Positions 26,530-34,361 of a stretch of DNA of 64,000 bases are shown here, one piece after another (position 1 is the stretch's first letter; the number at the start of each line of letters is the position of its first letter). This stretch comes from CAWAND01 sp963807065. Lineage in GTDB: Bacteria; Chloroflexota; Anaerolineae; Anaerolineales; E44-bin32. The notes below the pieces were generated by a model. That model was not told where the DNA came from. It saw only the letters and a program-made list of their open reading frames with translations, and did no database searches. The stretch covers positions 310,001 to 374,000 of the forward strand of contig CAWDZQ010000003.1 of assembly GCA_963807065.1 (NCBI GenBank). Direction: 5' to 3'. The position numbers and the translations under genes were made by a program.

Positions 26530-27021
26530 ATGCCAACCGGCCTCAACTTGGGATCGCTCGCCAATCTGTTCTTGTACGCAACGGCGTTCTTCGGCGCTTT
26601 CCTGGCGGCGCTGTGGTTGAGCCTTGCATTTTGGGCCTTTCGCGATGCAGGCGCGCGCAGCCACGATCGTTTTGCCCAAATCCTGGCCGCGGCAGTCGTC
26701 CTGCTTCTTGGACCGGCCGGCCTGGTGATCTACCTGGTACTTCGGCCCCGCCAGACCTTGGATGACGTGTACCAAAGAGCCCTGGAAGAAGAGGCCCTGC
26801 TTGCGGAAATTGAAGACCGGCCGGTGTGCCCAGGATGTGGCGCACAAACCCGGCCGGATTGGCAGGTCTGTCCTCACTGTCATACTCGGCTGCAGAAAGC
26901 TTGTGCCAGCTGCCGCCGGCTCCTAGAGCTACCCTGGCAGGTCTGCCCTTACTGTGCCACGCCGGTCCCCGCCGGGCGCTCCCCTGACACAGCATCGACC
27001 GAAAAGCTCGCTCTGCCTTAA
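26530..27021 (+). CDS. Membrane protein with double zinc ribbon
   Basis: 163 residues: two N-terminal helices (about 12-40 and 50-72), a short acidic linker, then two treble-cysteine ribbons CPGCGAQTRPDWQVCPHC (about 98-115) and CASCRRLLELPWQVCPYC (122-139). Such anchored double zinc ribbons are common in Chloroflexota and Firmicutes; function is unknown. Expressed from its own promoter and convergent with enolase. Confidence 0.8.
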   Translation: MPTGLNLGSLANLFLYATAFFGAFLAALWLSLAFWAFRDAGARSHDRFAQILAAAVVLLLGPAGLVIYLVLRPRQTLDDVYQRALEEEALLAEIEDRPVCPGCGAQTRPDWQVCPHCHTRLQKACASCRRLLELPWQVCPYCATPVPAGRSPDTASTEKLALP

Positions 27022-27053
27022 CCCCAACCGATAAGCGTAACCTGCGGTCGCAG

Positions 27054-28349
27054 TCAACCCCTCTTTAGCGCGCCCCAACCTGCATAGGCCGACTCAGATC
27101 CCAGCTCTTCCTCTATGCGGAGCAGCTGATTGTATTTCGCCACGCGATCCGACCGAGCCGGTGCGCCGGTCTTGATCTGTCCCATGTTCAGGGCGACGGC
27201 CAGATCGGCAATTGTCGTATCTTCGGTTTCACCCGATCGATGCGAGGCCACTGTCCTCCAACCCGCACGCTGGCAGAGGTCGACCGCCTGGATGGTCTCT
27301 GTCAGTGACCCGATTTGATTGACCTTCACCAGCAGGGCGTTGCAGGTGCGCTCATCGATGCCGCGCCTAACCCGGTCGGGGTTCGTTACCAGCAGGTCGT
27401 CGCCCACAATCTGGACCTTGTCTCCCAAACGCTCGGTCAGCAGGGTCCAGGTCTCCCAATCATCCTCGCCCAGGCCGTCCTCGAGCGAAACCAATGGATA
27501 CTGCCTGACCCAGGCCTCCCAGAAGTCGACCAGCTCCTCACCGGACAACTCCACCCCTTCTTTTCGAAGAACGTATTTGCCCTTCTCATCGTCAAACCAC
27601 TCCGACGCCGCCGGATCAATCGCCAATCCCACATCTTCGCCTGCTTTGTATCCGGCCTTCTCGATGGCCGCCAGGATCACCTCGACGGCCTCCAGGTTGG
27701 CCTTGAGCGCTGGAGCATAGCCGCCTTCATCGCCGACCAAGGTGGTGTACCCTTTTTCTTTGAGGACCGATTTCAACGCATGGTAGATTTCCACGCCCCA
27801 GCGCAGACCTTCCGCAAACGAGGGTGCGCCAAGGGGCATCACCATGAATTCCTGGACATCGGTGGACTGCCACCCGGTGTGCGCCCCGCCATTCAGAATG
27901 TTCATCATCGGAACGGGGAGCAGATGAGCGTAGACACCGCCGATGTAGCGATACAGTGGCAGTTCAGCCGATTGGGCAGCCGCCTTGGCCACGGCCAGGC
28001 TGACGCCCAGAATCGCGTTGGCGCCGAGGCGCGATTTGTTGTCGGTGCCATCCAGCGACAAGAGCATCTCGTCGATAGCTTTTTGGTCGGCGGCAAACCA
28101 GCCGACCAGGTTCTCGGCGATCTCTTCGTTGACATTGGAAACGGCCGTCATCACCCCCTTGCCAGAGTAAACATCCTTTTCTCCGTCTCGCAGTTCCAGC
28201 GCCTCATGGACCCCGGTTGATGCTCCCGAAGGAACGATGGCACGCCCATGGCTACCGTCCAGCAGCCCAACTTCGACTTCCACAGTGGGATTCCCACGTG
28301 AATCCAGGACCTGGCGGGCGTGAACGAGTTCGATGATGGGGTTCGACAT
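27054..28349 (-). CDS. eno: Enolase
   Basis: 431 residues, interconverting 2-phosphoglycerate and phosphoenolpyruvate in glycolysis. Present are the N-terminal ARQVLDSRGNPTVEVEV, the loop SGASTGVHEALELRDG, the VGDEGGYAP segment carrying the catalytic glutamate, SLEDGLGEDDWETW, the catalytic lysine in LLVKVNQIGSLTE and the ASHRSGETEDTTIADLAV loop. The start has GAGGAGG upstream. A single-gene transcript. Confidence 0.97.
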   Translation of the reverse strand: MSNPIIELVHARQVLDSRGNPTVEVEVGLLDGSHGRAIVPSGASTGVHEALELRDGEKDVYSGKGVMTAVSNVNEEIAENLVGWFAADQKAIDEMLLSLDGTDNKSRLGANAILGVSLAVAKAAAQSAELPLYRYIGGVYAHLLPVPMMNILNGGAHTGWQSTDVQEFMVMPLGAPSFAEGLRWGVEIYHALKSVLKEKGYTTLVGDEGGYAPALKANLEAVEVILAAIEKAGYKAGEDVGLAIDPAASEWFDDEKGKYVLRKEGVELSGEELVDFWEAWVRQYPLVSLEDGLGEDDWETWTLLTERLGDKVQIVGDDLLVTNPDRVRRGIDERTCNALLVKVNQIGSLTETIQAVDLCQRAGWRTVASHRSGETEDTTIADLAVALNMGQIKTGAPARSDRVAKYNQLLRIEEELGSESAYAGWGALKRG

Positions 28350-28382
28350 GACGCGCCTCCTCGAGGGTATTTCAACTTGGCT

Positions 28383-28388
28383 ATTATA
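28383..28388 (-). promoter_or_regulatory. -10 of enolase
   Basis: TATAAT on the minus strand, 33 nt upstream of the ATG at 28349. It is back-to-back with the -10 of the cysteine desulfurase gene. Confidence 0.5.
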
Positions 28389-28422
28389 CCCAGCGAAGGC
28401 TCAAGGGGTGCCTGATACCCCA

Positions 28423-28431
28423 TGATAGAAT
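28423..28431 (+). promoter_or_regulatory. Extended -10 of the cysteine desulfurase operon (leaderless type)
   Basis: TGATAGAAT ends 6 nt before the ATG at 28438, and no ribosome-binding site is present. Confidence 0.5.
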
Positions 28432-28437
28432 GCCCCC

Positions 28438-29610
28438 ATGGCCCAGCCCCGAATCTATCTCGATCACGCGGCCACTACGCCGGTCGATCCCCGTGTATTG
28501 GAAGCCATGCTGCCATATTTTGGCCAGCGGTATGGCAACCCATCGTCGATCCACCGCTGGGGTCAGCAAGCCGAAGCCGCCGTCGAACGCGCCCGCCTGA
28601 TACTGGCCGAAGGTCTCAATTGCACGCCAAACGAGATTATCTTCACCGGCTGCGGGTCCGAAAGCGACAACCTGGCTGTGCGTGGTGCGGCCCTTTCCGC
28701 CCGCCAGGCTAGCGGAGCCAACCACGTCCTTGTGTCGGCCGTCGAGCACGACGCGGTCTTGAATACGGCGCGTGCGCTGGGTGCATTCCACGGCTTCGAA
28801 TATGAGTTGATCCCGCCTGACGAATACGGGAGGATCACACCGGATGCGGTGGCCCCGCGCCTTCGGCCGGAGACGGCCCTGGTTTCGGTGATGACGGCCA
28901 ACAATGAGATTGGCACGCTCAATCCCGTCGCCGAGATTGGTGCCTTGTGCCGGGAACACGCCGTCGTGTTCCACACCGATGCGGTCCAGGCCGGTGCCCA
29001 TCTGCCGCTCGACGTGCACTCTCTCCAAGTTGACCTGCTTTCGTTGGGCGCCCACAAGTTCTACGGCCCCAAAGGCATCGGCGCGCTGTACGTCCGGAAC
29101 GGCACCCACCTCATCCCCACTCTCACTGGCGGCACCCAGGAATCCGGACTGCGGGCCGGGACGCACAATGTCCCGCTCATCGTCGGAATGGCCAAAGCCT
29201 ACCGATTGACGCTTGATGAACAATCGGATCACAATCGGCGGGCCAAGGCGCTGCGCAACCGCTTGCTCCAGAGGATCCCCGGCGAGATACCCGAAACCAG
29301 AATCACGGGCCACCCAGAGATCCGTCTGCCCAATCATGCCTCATTCGTCTTTCGCGGTGTGGACGGCAATCAGCTTCTGACCGCGTTGGACGTGGCCGGT
29401 TTCGCTTGTTCATCCGGATCCGCTTGCAAGACGGGCGACCCCGAGCCTTCCGATGTTCTGACGGCCCTCGGCCTGACCCGTGATTGGGCACTGGGTTCGC
29501 TGCGCATCACCGTTGGCCGCGACACCACCGAGGGCGACATGGACAGGTTGTTAGATCACCTGCCAGGTCTGGTCCGAAGACTTCGGGCTGCGGAGTCTTT
29601 GCACGCATGA
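28438..29610 (+). CDS. Cysteine desulfurase (NifS/IscS-like)
   Basis: 390 residues, PLP-dependent, converting cysteine to alanine and an enzyme persulfide for Fe-S clusters and tRNA thiolation. IYLDHAATTPVDPRV begins the fold, the PLP lysine is in LGAHKFYGPKGIGALY, and the persulfide cysteine is in ACSSGSACKTGDPEPS. The stop overlaps the start of mnmA (ATGA), which makes it the likely sulfur donor for that enzyme. Confidence 0.93.
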   Translation: MAQPRIYLDHAATTPVDPRVLEAMLPYFGQRYGNPSSIHRWGQQAEAAVERARLILAEGLNCTPNEIIFTGCGSESDNLAVRGAALSARQASGANHVLVSAVEHDAVLNTARALGAFHGFEYELIPPDEYGRITPDAVAPRLRPETALVSVMTANNEIGTLNPVAEIGALCREHAVVFHTDAVQAGAHLPLDVHSLQVDLLSLGAHKFYGPKGIGALYVRNGTHLIPTLTGGTQESGLRAGTHNVPLIVGMAKAYRLTLDEQSDHNRRAKALRNRLLQRIPGEIPETRITGHPEIRLPNHASFVFRGVDGNQLLTALDVAGFACSSGSACKTGDPEPSDVLTALGLTRDWALGSLRITVGRDTTEGDMDRLLDHLPGLVRRLRAAESLHA

Positions 29611-30674
29611 CCAACAGGCCCAAGATCGCCGTCGCCATGAGCGGTGGCGTCGACAGTTCGGTGGCGGCCGCTCTCCTTGCCAACCAGGACTTTGAAGTCT
29701 TCGGACTCATGATGCGGCTTTGGAGCCGCGGCCCCCAACACGCCAATCGATGCTGCTCGCCGGCTGACATGGCGCGTGCCCGCGCAGTGGCCGCCCAACT
29801 CGATATCCCCTTCTACGCCCTCGACGTTCAGGACCGATTCAAGCGGCAGGTGGTGGATTTCTTCGCCGACGGTTACGCTCAGGGCTTGACACCCAATCCG
29901 TGTATAGAGTGCAATCGCCATATCCGGTGGGGTTTCCTTCTCCAGCATGCCCTGGCCATGGGAGCCACCCACTTGGCGACTGGCCACTATGCCCGGGTGA
30001 GAAAGCAAGATGCGTCTTTTCAACTCCTGCGTGCCGCCGACGCCCACAAGGACCAATCCTACGTTCTAAGCGTGATGGGTCAGGACCAACTTGCCCACGC
30101 CGTCTTCCCTCTTGGTGACTACACGAAAGATCAGGTAAGGGAGATAGCGCGCGAGCTTCAGCTGCCCGTTGCTGACCGATCCGAAAGCCAGGACCTGTGC
30201 TTTGTCGGCGGCGGCGATTACCGGGACTTCCTTGAAACACAGTGGGGCAACGTGCTTCCGCCTGGTCCGATCGTTGATCGCTCCGGTCGCCAGCTTGGCA
30301 ACCACCAAGGTCTGGCCAGGTACACCATCGGCCAGCGCAAGGGCATCGGCGTGACGGCGGATCAGCCTCTGTACGTGCTGGAGAAGGACCTGGCGCACAA
30401 CCAATTGGTGGTCGGGCCCCGGCAAGCCCTCGGCCGGCGGGAGTTCAGCGTGGGGAGAGTCAACTGGGTCGCCGGCTCGCCACCTGAAGGCACCCTGACC
30501 GCCGGCGTCCAGGTTCGCTACAAAGCAAGTGAAGTCGAGGGCCAAGTGACGGTGCGCTCTGATGCCGAAGCCGCCGTGCGCCTTGCCGAACCCCTGCCGG
30601 ACGTCACCCCCGGCCAGTCAGCCGTCTTCTTTGACCACCAGGTCTGCTTGGGCGGAGGCGTGATCCAGCCATGA
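29607..30674 (+). CDS. mnmA: tRNA-specific 2-thiouridylase MnmA
   Basis: 355 residues from the ATG at 29607. The PP-loop AVAMSGGVDSSVAA, the first catalytic cysteine in TPNPCIECNRHIRWGFLL, the second in SESQDLCFVGGGDYRDFL, and the GQRKGIG segment all fit MnmA, which makes 2-thiouridine at wobble position 34 of Lys, Glu and Gln tRNAs. Its start overlaps the cysteine desulfurase stop, and its stop overlaps the next start. Confidence 0.95.
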   Translation: MTNRPKIAVAMSGGVDSSVAAALLANQDFEVFGLMMRLWSRGPQHANRCCSPADMARARAVAAQLDIPFYALDVQDRFKRQVVDFFADGYAQGLTPNPCIECNRHIRWGFLLQHALAMGATHLATGHYARVRKQDASFQLLRAADAHKDQSYVLSVMGQDQLAHAVFPLGDYTKDQVREIARELQLPVADRSESQDLCFVGGGDYRDFLETQWGNVLPPGPIVDRSGRQLGNHQGLARYTIGQRKGIGVTADQPLYVLEKDLAHNQLVVGPRQALGRREFSVGRVNWVAGSPPEGTLTAGVQVRYKASEVEGQVTVRSDAEAAVRLAEPLPDVTPGQSAVFFDHQVCLGGGVIQP

Positions 30675-30982
30675 CGCTGCCAGGCGTAGTGTATGGCTTT
30701 CTGATTGCCTCAGCTGTGGCGTTGGTTTTCCATCTGATTCGCGGCGGGAGCCTCAGCCGACTTGGGATGTACCTGGTCAGCGCGTGGATTTCCTTCGCCA
30801 TCGGCCAAACTGTCGGCGGTTGGATCGGCCTGCACCTGTGGCGGTTCGGGCCCCTCAATCTGTTCGCGGCCCTGGTCGGAACCGTCCTTGGGGTCTTGAC
30901 TGCAGCCTTTCTTGCCGGGCCCGAAATGCGGGGGACGTCTGGTTCCGGGCGGCCTCCCTCAACCCATGGACAGGACTTCTAG
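30671..30982 (+). CDS. Small membrane protein (three helices)
   Basis: 103 residues with helices at about 6-24, 31-52 and 58-80 and a polar tail. GQTVGGWIGLHLW and LFAALVGTVLGVLTA recall GlsB/YeaQ-like glycine-rich membrane proteins, but the match is loose. It overlaps the mnmA stop by 4 nt (ATGA), so it is expressed in this operon. Confidence 0.65.
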   Translation: MTLPGVVYGFLIASAVALVFHLIRGGSLSRLGMYLVSAWISFAIGQTVGGWIGLHLWRFGPLNLFAALVGTVLGVLTAAFLAGPEMRGTSGSGRPPSTHGQDF

Positions 30983-31016
30983 CTTCGACTCCAACGAGGG
31001 GCTTCAGGAACAAGTC

Positions 31017-32042
31017 ATGAGATCCCGCCGGCTAACTTTCTCCTCCGTGCTCGTTTGGGCATCTGCGGCGGCGCTTTCGGCCTGCGGTTTCATCCCCGGC
31101 CAGGCACCGACGGCATCTCCGCCGATCAGCACGGCCCCAGCGACCTTCACGCCCACCCTCGTCCCTACGCGCACTCCCGGCCCACCGATCACCCTGGCTA
31201 TCCTTCCGGCCGACATGGACCCGGCCCTCGCAACACAGGCCGAAGCCACATTCGCAGAGTTGGCCCAAACGGCAGGGACGACCTTCCAAACACAGCCGTT
31301 CCTGCAACCGGAGAGCATCTCCCCCGACCTCGCCTACCTGATAGTCCTGACTGCCCTCTCAAACGCCGAGGTGGCGATTGTTCACTCCCGCGCCCCCGAT
31401 GCCAGGATCGTAGCCTTTGCCGCCGAGGGGATAAGCGCCCAGCCTAATCTTGTTCTGCTCCAGACCCCGGCGGATGCCGACCTCCAGCAAGCCTTCTTGG
31501 CCGGGTACACGGCAGCCTTGATTACCGAGGATTACCGCGTAGCCAACCTCGTCGGCGACACGAGAGATCAGGCCGTGGCAGACGCATTCCAAAGTGGCGC
31601 TGAGTATTATTGCGGGCTTTGCCGGCCGCAGCGCCCTCCCTTCGAAAACTACCCCCTGTCAATCAACTACGCTCCGGGGAGCGGTCCCCCTTCGGCCTTC
31701 CTCGCCGGCACCGGCGTCCAGACCGTGTTCTTGCCGAATCAACTGGCGGACCCCGAAATCTCGGCTGATTTGGCCGGATCCGGCATCGTCCTCCTGGGCA
31801 CGAATTCCCCCCTGCCCGAGTTGACCCAGCACTGGGCTGCCTCATTCCGGCCGTCGCCCGTCGACGCCATCCAAGCGGGTTGGCCGGAGATCACGGGGCC
31901 ATCGCCCCCCGACGGCTTGACGATGCCCATTACGGTGCAGGACGTCAACCCTGATCTGCTCAGTCCCGGACGCCAGCGATTGGTCGTTGATACCCAGACC
32001 GACCTCGGATTGGGTCTGATAGACATCACCGCCAGCCCCTGA
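31017..32042 (+). CDS. Lipoprotein, BMP/PnrA-like ligand-binding fold
   Basis: 341 residues. The lipobox is LSACG after a helix starting RRLTFSSVLVWASAA; a Pro/Thr-rich linker follows (about 25-58). The body resembles basic membrane proteins (PnrA family), for example AFLAGYTAALITEDYRVANL, which is close to the AGylAGll segment of those nucleoside-binding lipoproteins, and a CGLC pair. AGGA 8 nt before the ATG supports the start at 31017. It ends a four-gene operon with cysteine desulfurase and mnmA; ligand unknown. Confidence 0.65.
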   Translation: MRSRRLTFSSVLVWASAAALSACGFIPGQAPTASPPISTAPATFTPTLVPTRTPGPPITLAILPADMDPALATQAEATFAELAQTAGTTFQTQPFLQPESISPDLAYLIVLTALSNAEVAIVHSRAPDARIVAFAAEGISAQPNLVLLQTPADADLQQAFLAGYTAALITEDYRVANLVGDTRDQAVADAFQSGAEYYCGLCRPQRPPFENYPLSINYAPGSGPPSAFLAGTGVQTVFLPNQLADPEISADLAGSGIVLLGTNSPLPELTQHWAASFRPSPVDAIQAGWPEITGPSPPDGLTMPITVQDVNPDLLSPGRQRLVVDTQTDLGLGLIDITASP

Positions 32043-32048
32043 ATCAGA

Positions 32049-32072
32049 ACGCGCCGGCAATATCCGGCGCGT
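32049..32072. terminator. GC-rich hairpin between convergent genes
   Basis: ACGCGCCGG pairs with CCGGCGCGT across a 6-nt loop. There is no clear T-run, so the terminator call is tentative. Confidence 0.4.
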
Positions 32073-32101
32073 GAAGCCTCGCTCGTTCCGGCGGTCCGCG
32101 C

Positions 32102-33274
32102 CTACAACTCGACCACCACCACTTTCGTCCCTCCCGGCATTCCGACGGTCACGTCGCCAGGATCATATGGCACTTCTGGCGTCACCCATCTGAACACCCA
32201 ACGTGAGTCGGCTGGCTGCGCGTTGACACAACCATGCGAGCGCGGCACCCCGAAATCGTTGTGCCAAAACGTGGAGTGAATGGCGACACCGTTGCCAGCG
32301 AACAAGGTCGTCCAGCCGATCCCCGGCAGGTCATAGCCCCCGCCGGTCGTGCCACCGACCATGTGCAGGGACACGACTTTACGCCAGATCGGATGCCCTC
32401 CCACCGGGGTCGACCACTTGTCGACGGCTTTCCCCTGGGCGTCGAACTTGGCCCCCGTAGACACACGTGCGAAATAGACCTCGCGCCCATTTTCAAAGCA
32501 AGACATCGTTTGCCGTGTCACGTCGACCTCGACACGCTTGTCTTCAACCTCCGGCGATATCGGCGCCACGTCGTCCGCCACCAAGGGGCGGAAGGACTCC
32601 CCTGGCGCCCAAAGCAGGTCCCCAAATCCATAGCGCTCGTTCGCCCGGTACCACACCTGACCGGCATCATCGGTTTCAATCTTGTCGATCCAAAGGATCT
32701 GGCTGTAATACAGGCGTGGCGTATCAGTGTTCTTCAACCAGGGCGAGCGCGGCGGTGGGTTGTCAAGAACCACCGGCGCCCAGGGAACCGTGACTTCGGC
32801 CCACATGCCCGACCCAAGGCTCGTTTCAGGTAGGCTGTCCAAAAGGACGTTGGGCCGGTCCTCGACGGGCTGCAGGACAGGGGCGTAGATGTAGCCATCT
32901 GGCGTCTCCACAAACGTTTGGTTGATCGCCAACGGGTAACTGCCGACCTTCTCCCTCAACCAGGCAACGACGGCATCTTCATACAGGACGCTCACGGTCT
33001 CGCTGTGGATATCCGGGCGAGCCTTGACCTCCACCTTGCCCACGCATACACGGCCCAGGCGCTTTGAATCTGGAAATGGGGAAGCTGGCAACAGGCCGGC
33101 TCGCCAATTCAAGAGCAGACCGCCTACGCCGACCGCACCTAGCTTGAGGAAGCCCCTTCGACCGATTTCGGTGGACTTGGACTTTGCCAGGCGTCCGGTG
33201 TGGACCGATGCCTGCCCTTGCCGCAGGATGGCGCTTTTGACAGCTATCGGGTCTCTCTCAATTATCCGAACCAT
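32102..33274 (-). CDS. L,D-transpeptidase (YkuD domain), Tat-type signal
   Basis: 390 residues. A twin-arginine signal appears at about 38-60 (IGRRGFLKLGAVGVGGLLL) after an unusually long N-terminal part. A central region and then the YkuD domain follow, with the HSTFWHNDFGVPRSHGCVN signature carrying the catalytic cysteine near residue 355. These enzymes form 3-3 peptidoglycan cross-links or anchor proteins. TAGAAT lies 6 nt before the ATG and a TTGTGA-N6-TCACAA palindrome about 46 nt upstream. Confidence 0.85.
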   Translation of the reverse strand: MVRIIERDPIAVKSAILRQGQASVHTGRLAKSKSTEIGRRGFLKLGAVGVGGLLLNWRAGLLPASPFPDSKRLGRVCVGKVEVKARPDIHSETVSVLYEDAVVAWLREKVGSYPLAINQTFVETPDGYIYAPVLQPVEDRPNVLLDSLPETSLGSGMWAEVTVPWAPVVLDNPPPRSPWLKNTDTPRLYYSQILWIDKIETDDAGQVWYRANERYGFGDLLWAPGESFRPLVADDVAPISPEVEDKRVEVDVTRQTMSCFENGREVYFARVSTGAKFDAQGKAVDKWSTPVGGHPIWRKVVSLHMVGGTTGGGYDLPGIGWTTLFAGNGVAIHSTFWHNDFGVPRSHGCVNAQPADSRWVFRWVTPEVPYDPGDVTVGMPGGTKVVVVEL

Positions 33275-33280
33275 ACGCGG

Positions 33281-33286
33281 ATTCTA
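33281..33286 (-). promoter_or_regulatory. -10 of the L,D-transpeptidase gene (leaderless type)
   Basis: On the minus strand TAGAAT is followed by 6 nt and the ATG at 33274; no ribosome-binding site. Confidence 0.5.
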
Positions 33287-33318
33287 CACCACGTGCGGCC
33301 CGCAGCACCGCAGGGGGA

Positions 33319-33336
33319 TTGTGAGATTTTTCACAA
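33319..33336. promoter_or_regulatory. TTGTGA-N6-TCACAA palindrome between divergent genes
   Basis: TTGTGAGATTTTTCACAA is a full 6+6 palindrome with the half-sites of Rex and Crp-type regulators. It is centred about 53 nt upstream of the leaderless transpeptidase start and about 93 nt upstream of the 33422 start. Confidence 0.55.
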
Positions 33337-33404
33337 CCCATGGGTGCCAGCAGGCCGACAGGCCGGCTCAAACTGGGCCCCACGCCGGCCGAATATCGCC
33401 TGTG

Positions 33405-33413
33405 TGATATACT
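33405..33413 (+). promoter_or_regulatory. Extended -10 of the 33422 gene (leaderless type)
   Basis: TGATATACT ends 8 nt before the ATG at 33422. No ribosome-binding site is seen. Confidence 0.5.
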
Positions 33414-33421
33414 GATTCGAG

Positions 33422-33856
33422 ATGGCAGACAACGCCGTAATTGAGCCCGACAGCAAGCTCCCGCCGGACAACGCCGGGCCCACGCCGAAGCAGCGAGCGC
33501 TGATCATCGGGGGGATCCTGCTCTTGGTCCTGCTGTTGGTCGGCGTCGTCGCACTGGCGGTTGTGCTGGTTTCAAATCCGGCCCAAACCGGAACCATCCG
33601 CGACGTGGTCATCATCTTTATGGCTCTCGAGTTCTTGTTCGTCGGACTGGCGCTGATCGTGCTCATCGTTCAGCTGGCCCGCCTGACGGCCCTGATCCAG
33701 AACGAAGTTCGGCCAATTCTGAACTCGACCAATGAGACCGTCAGCACATTACGAGGGACGACTTCGTTCTTGAGCGAGCATCTCGTCAGCCCAATAGTGA
33801 AGGCCAACAGCTCTTGGGCCGCAGTGCGGCGAATGCTCGATCTGTTCAGACCATGA
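33422..33856 (+). CDS. Two-helix membrane protein (DUF948-like)
   Basis: 144 residues with two membrane helices (about 25-51 and 60-85) and a soluble tail (NEVRPILNSTNETVSTLRGT) that resembles the DUF948 / methyl-accepting-like helical proteins. It is followed after 51 nt by a YtxH-type gene; the DUF948-YtxH pair is common in Gram-positive stress loci. Function unknown. Confidence 0.7.
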   Translation: MADNAVIEPDSKLPPDNAGPTPKQRALIIGGILLLVLLLVGVVALAVVLVSNPAQTGTIRDVVIIFMALEFLFVGLALIVLIVQLARLTALIQNEVRPILNSTNETVSTLRGTTSFLSEHLVSPIVKANSSWAAVRRMLDLFRP

Positions 33857-33907
33857 CCCACCAGAAAGCTATATGTTCGCTCTCGAGCGACGTCAGAGGA
33901 GGATGCA

Positions 33908-34248
33908 ATGGCCAACAACGACAGTGATTTCGGTGCTTTCGTATCTGGATTTCTCATTGGAGGTCTGGTAGGGGCTGCGGTTGCCCTCCTGATGGCCCCC
34001 CAGTCGGGCGAGGAAACCCGCACGTTCATACGCGACAAGGGCATCGAGATTCGTGACCAGGTTGAAACCAGCGCCAGCGATGCCAGGACGCGAGCCGAGG
34101 CCATGGCCAAGGAAGCTCGCTCCACGCTGAGGATCTGCAGAAGCGGGGTCAGGTCATTCTGGAAGACCAGAAGTCCAAAATCGAAGACGCCGTCGAGGCT
34201 GGCAAGAAGGCCGCCAGGCGCAAGAAGGACGATCTCTCGGAGGCCTAG
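33908..34248 (+). CDS. YtxH-domain protein (frameshifted)
   Basis: The start FGAFVSGFLIGGLVGAAVALL followed by MAPQSGEETR is the YtxH signature: one membrane helix then a charged helical tail. In the starting frame the tail becomes Arg/Pro-rich after STL and runs to 34258. One frame over, a typical tail is read: DLQKRGQVILEDQ, then KIEDAVEAGKKAARRKKDDL and a TAG at 34246-34248. One base is missing in the stretch CTGAGGATC (34127-34135). GAGGAGG lies before the ATG. A general stress or envelope role is assumed for the family. Confidence 0.75.
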
Positions 34249-34287
34249 AGTTCTCTAGCCGGTCCGCCACAATCAAAGTTCACATTC

Positions 34288-34318
34288 AGGAGGCGCACAA
34301 CCTGCGCCTCCTTGCTCT
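34288..34318 (+). terminator. Probable terminator after the ytxH-like gene
   Basis: A 10-bp stem AGGAGGCGCA/TGCGCCTCCT with a 5-nt loop, followed by TGCTCT, lies 40 nt after the repaired stop. The T-run is poor. Confidence 0.5.
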
Positions 34319-34361
34319 GTCCTGACTGAACGCCGGCTCAGGGGAACACGGTTGCGTTTTG

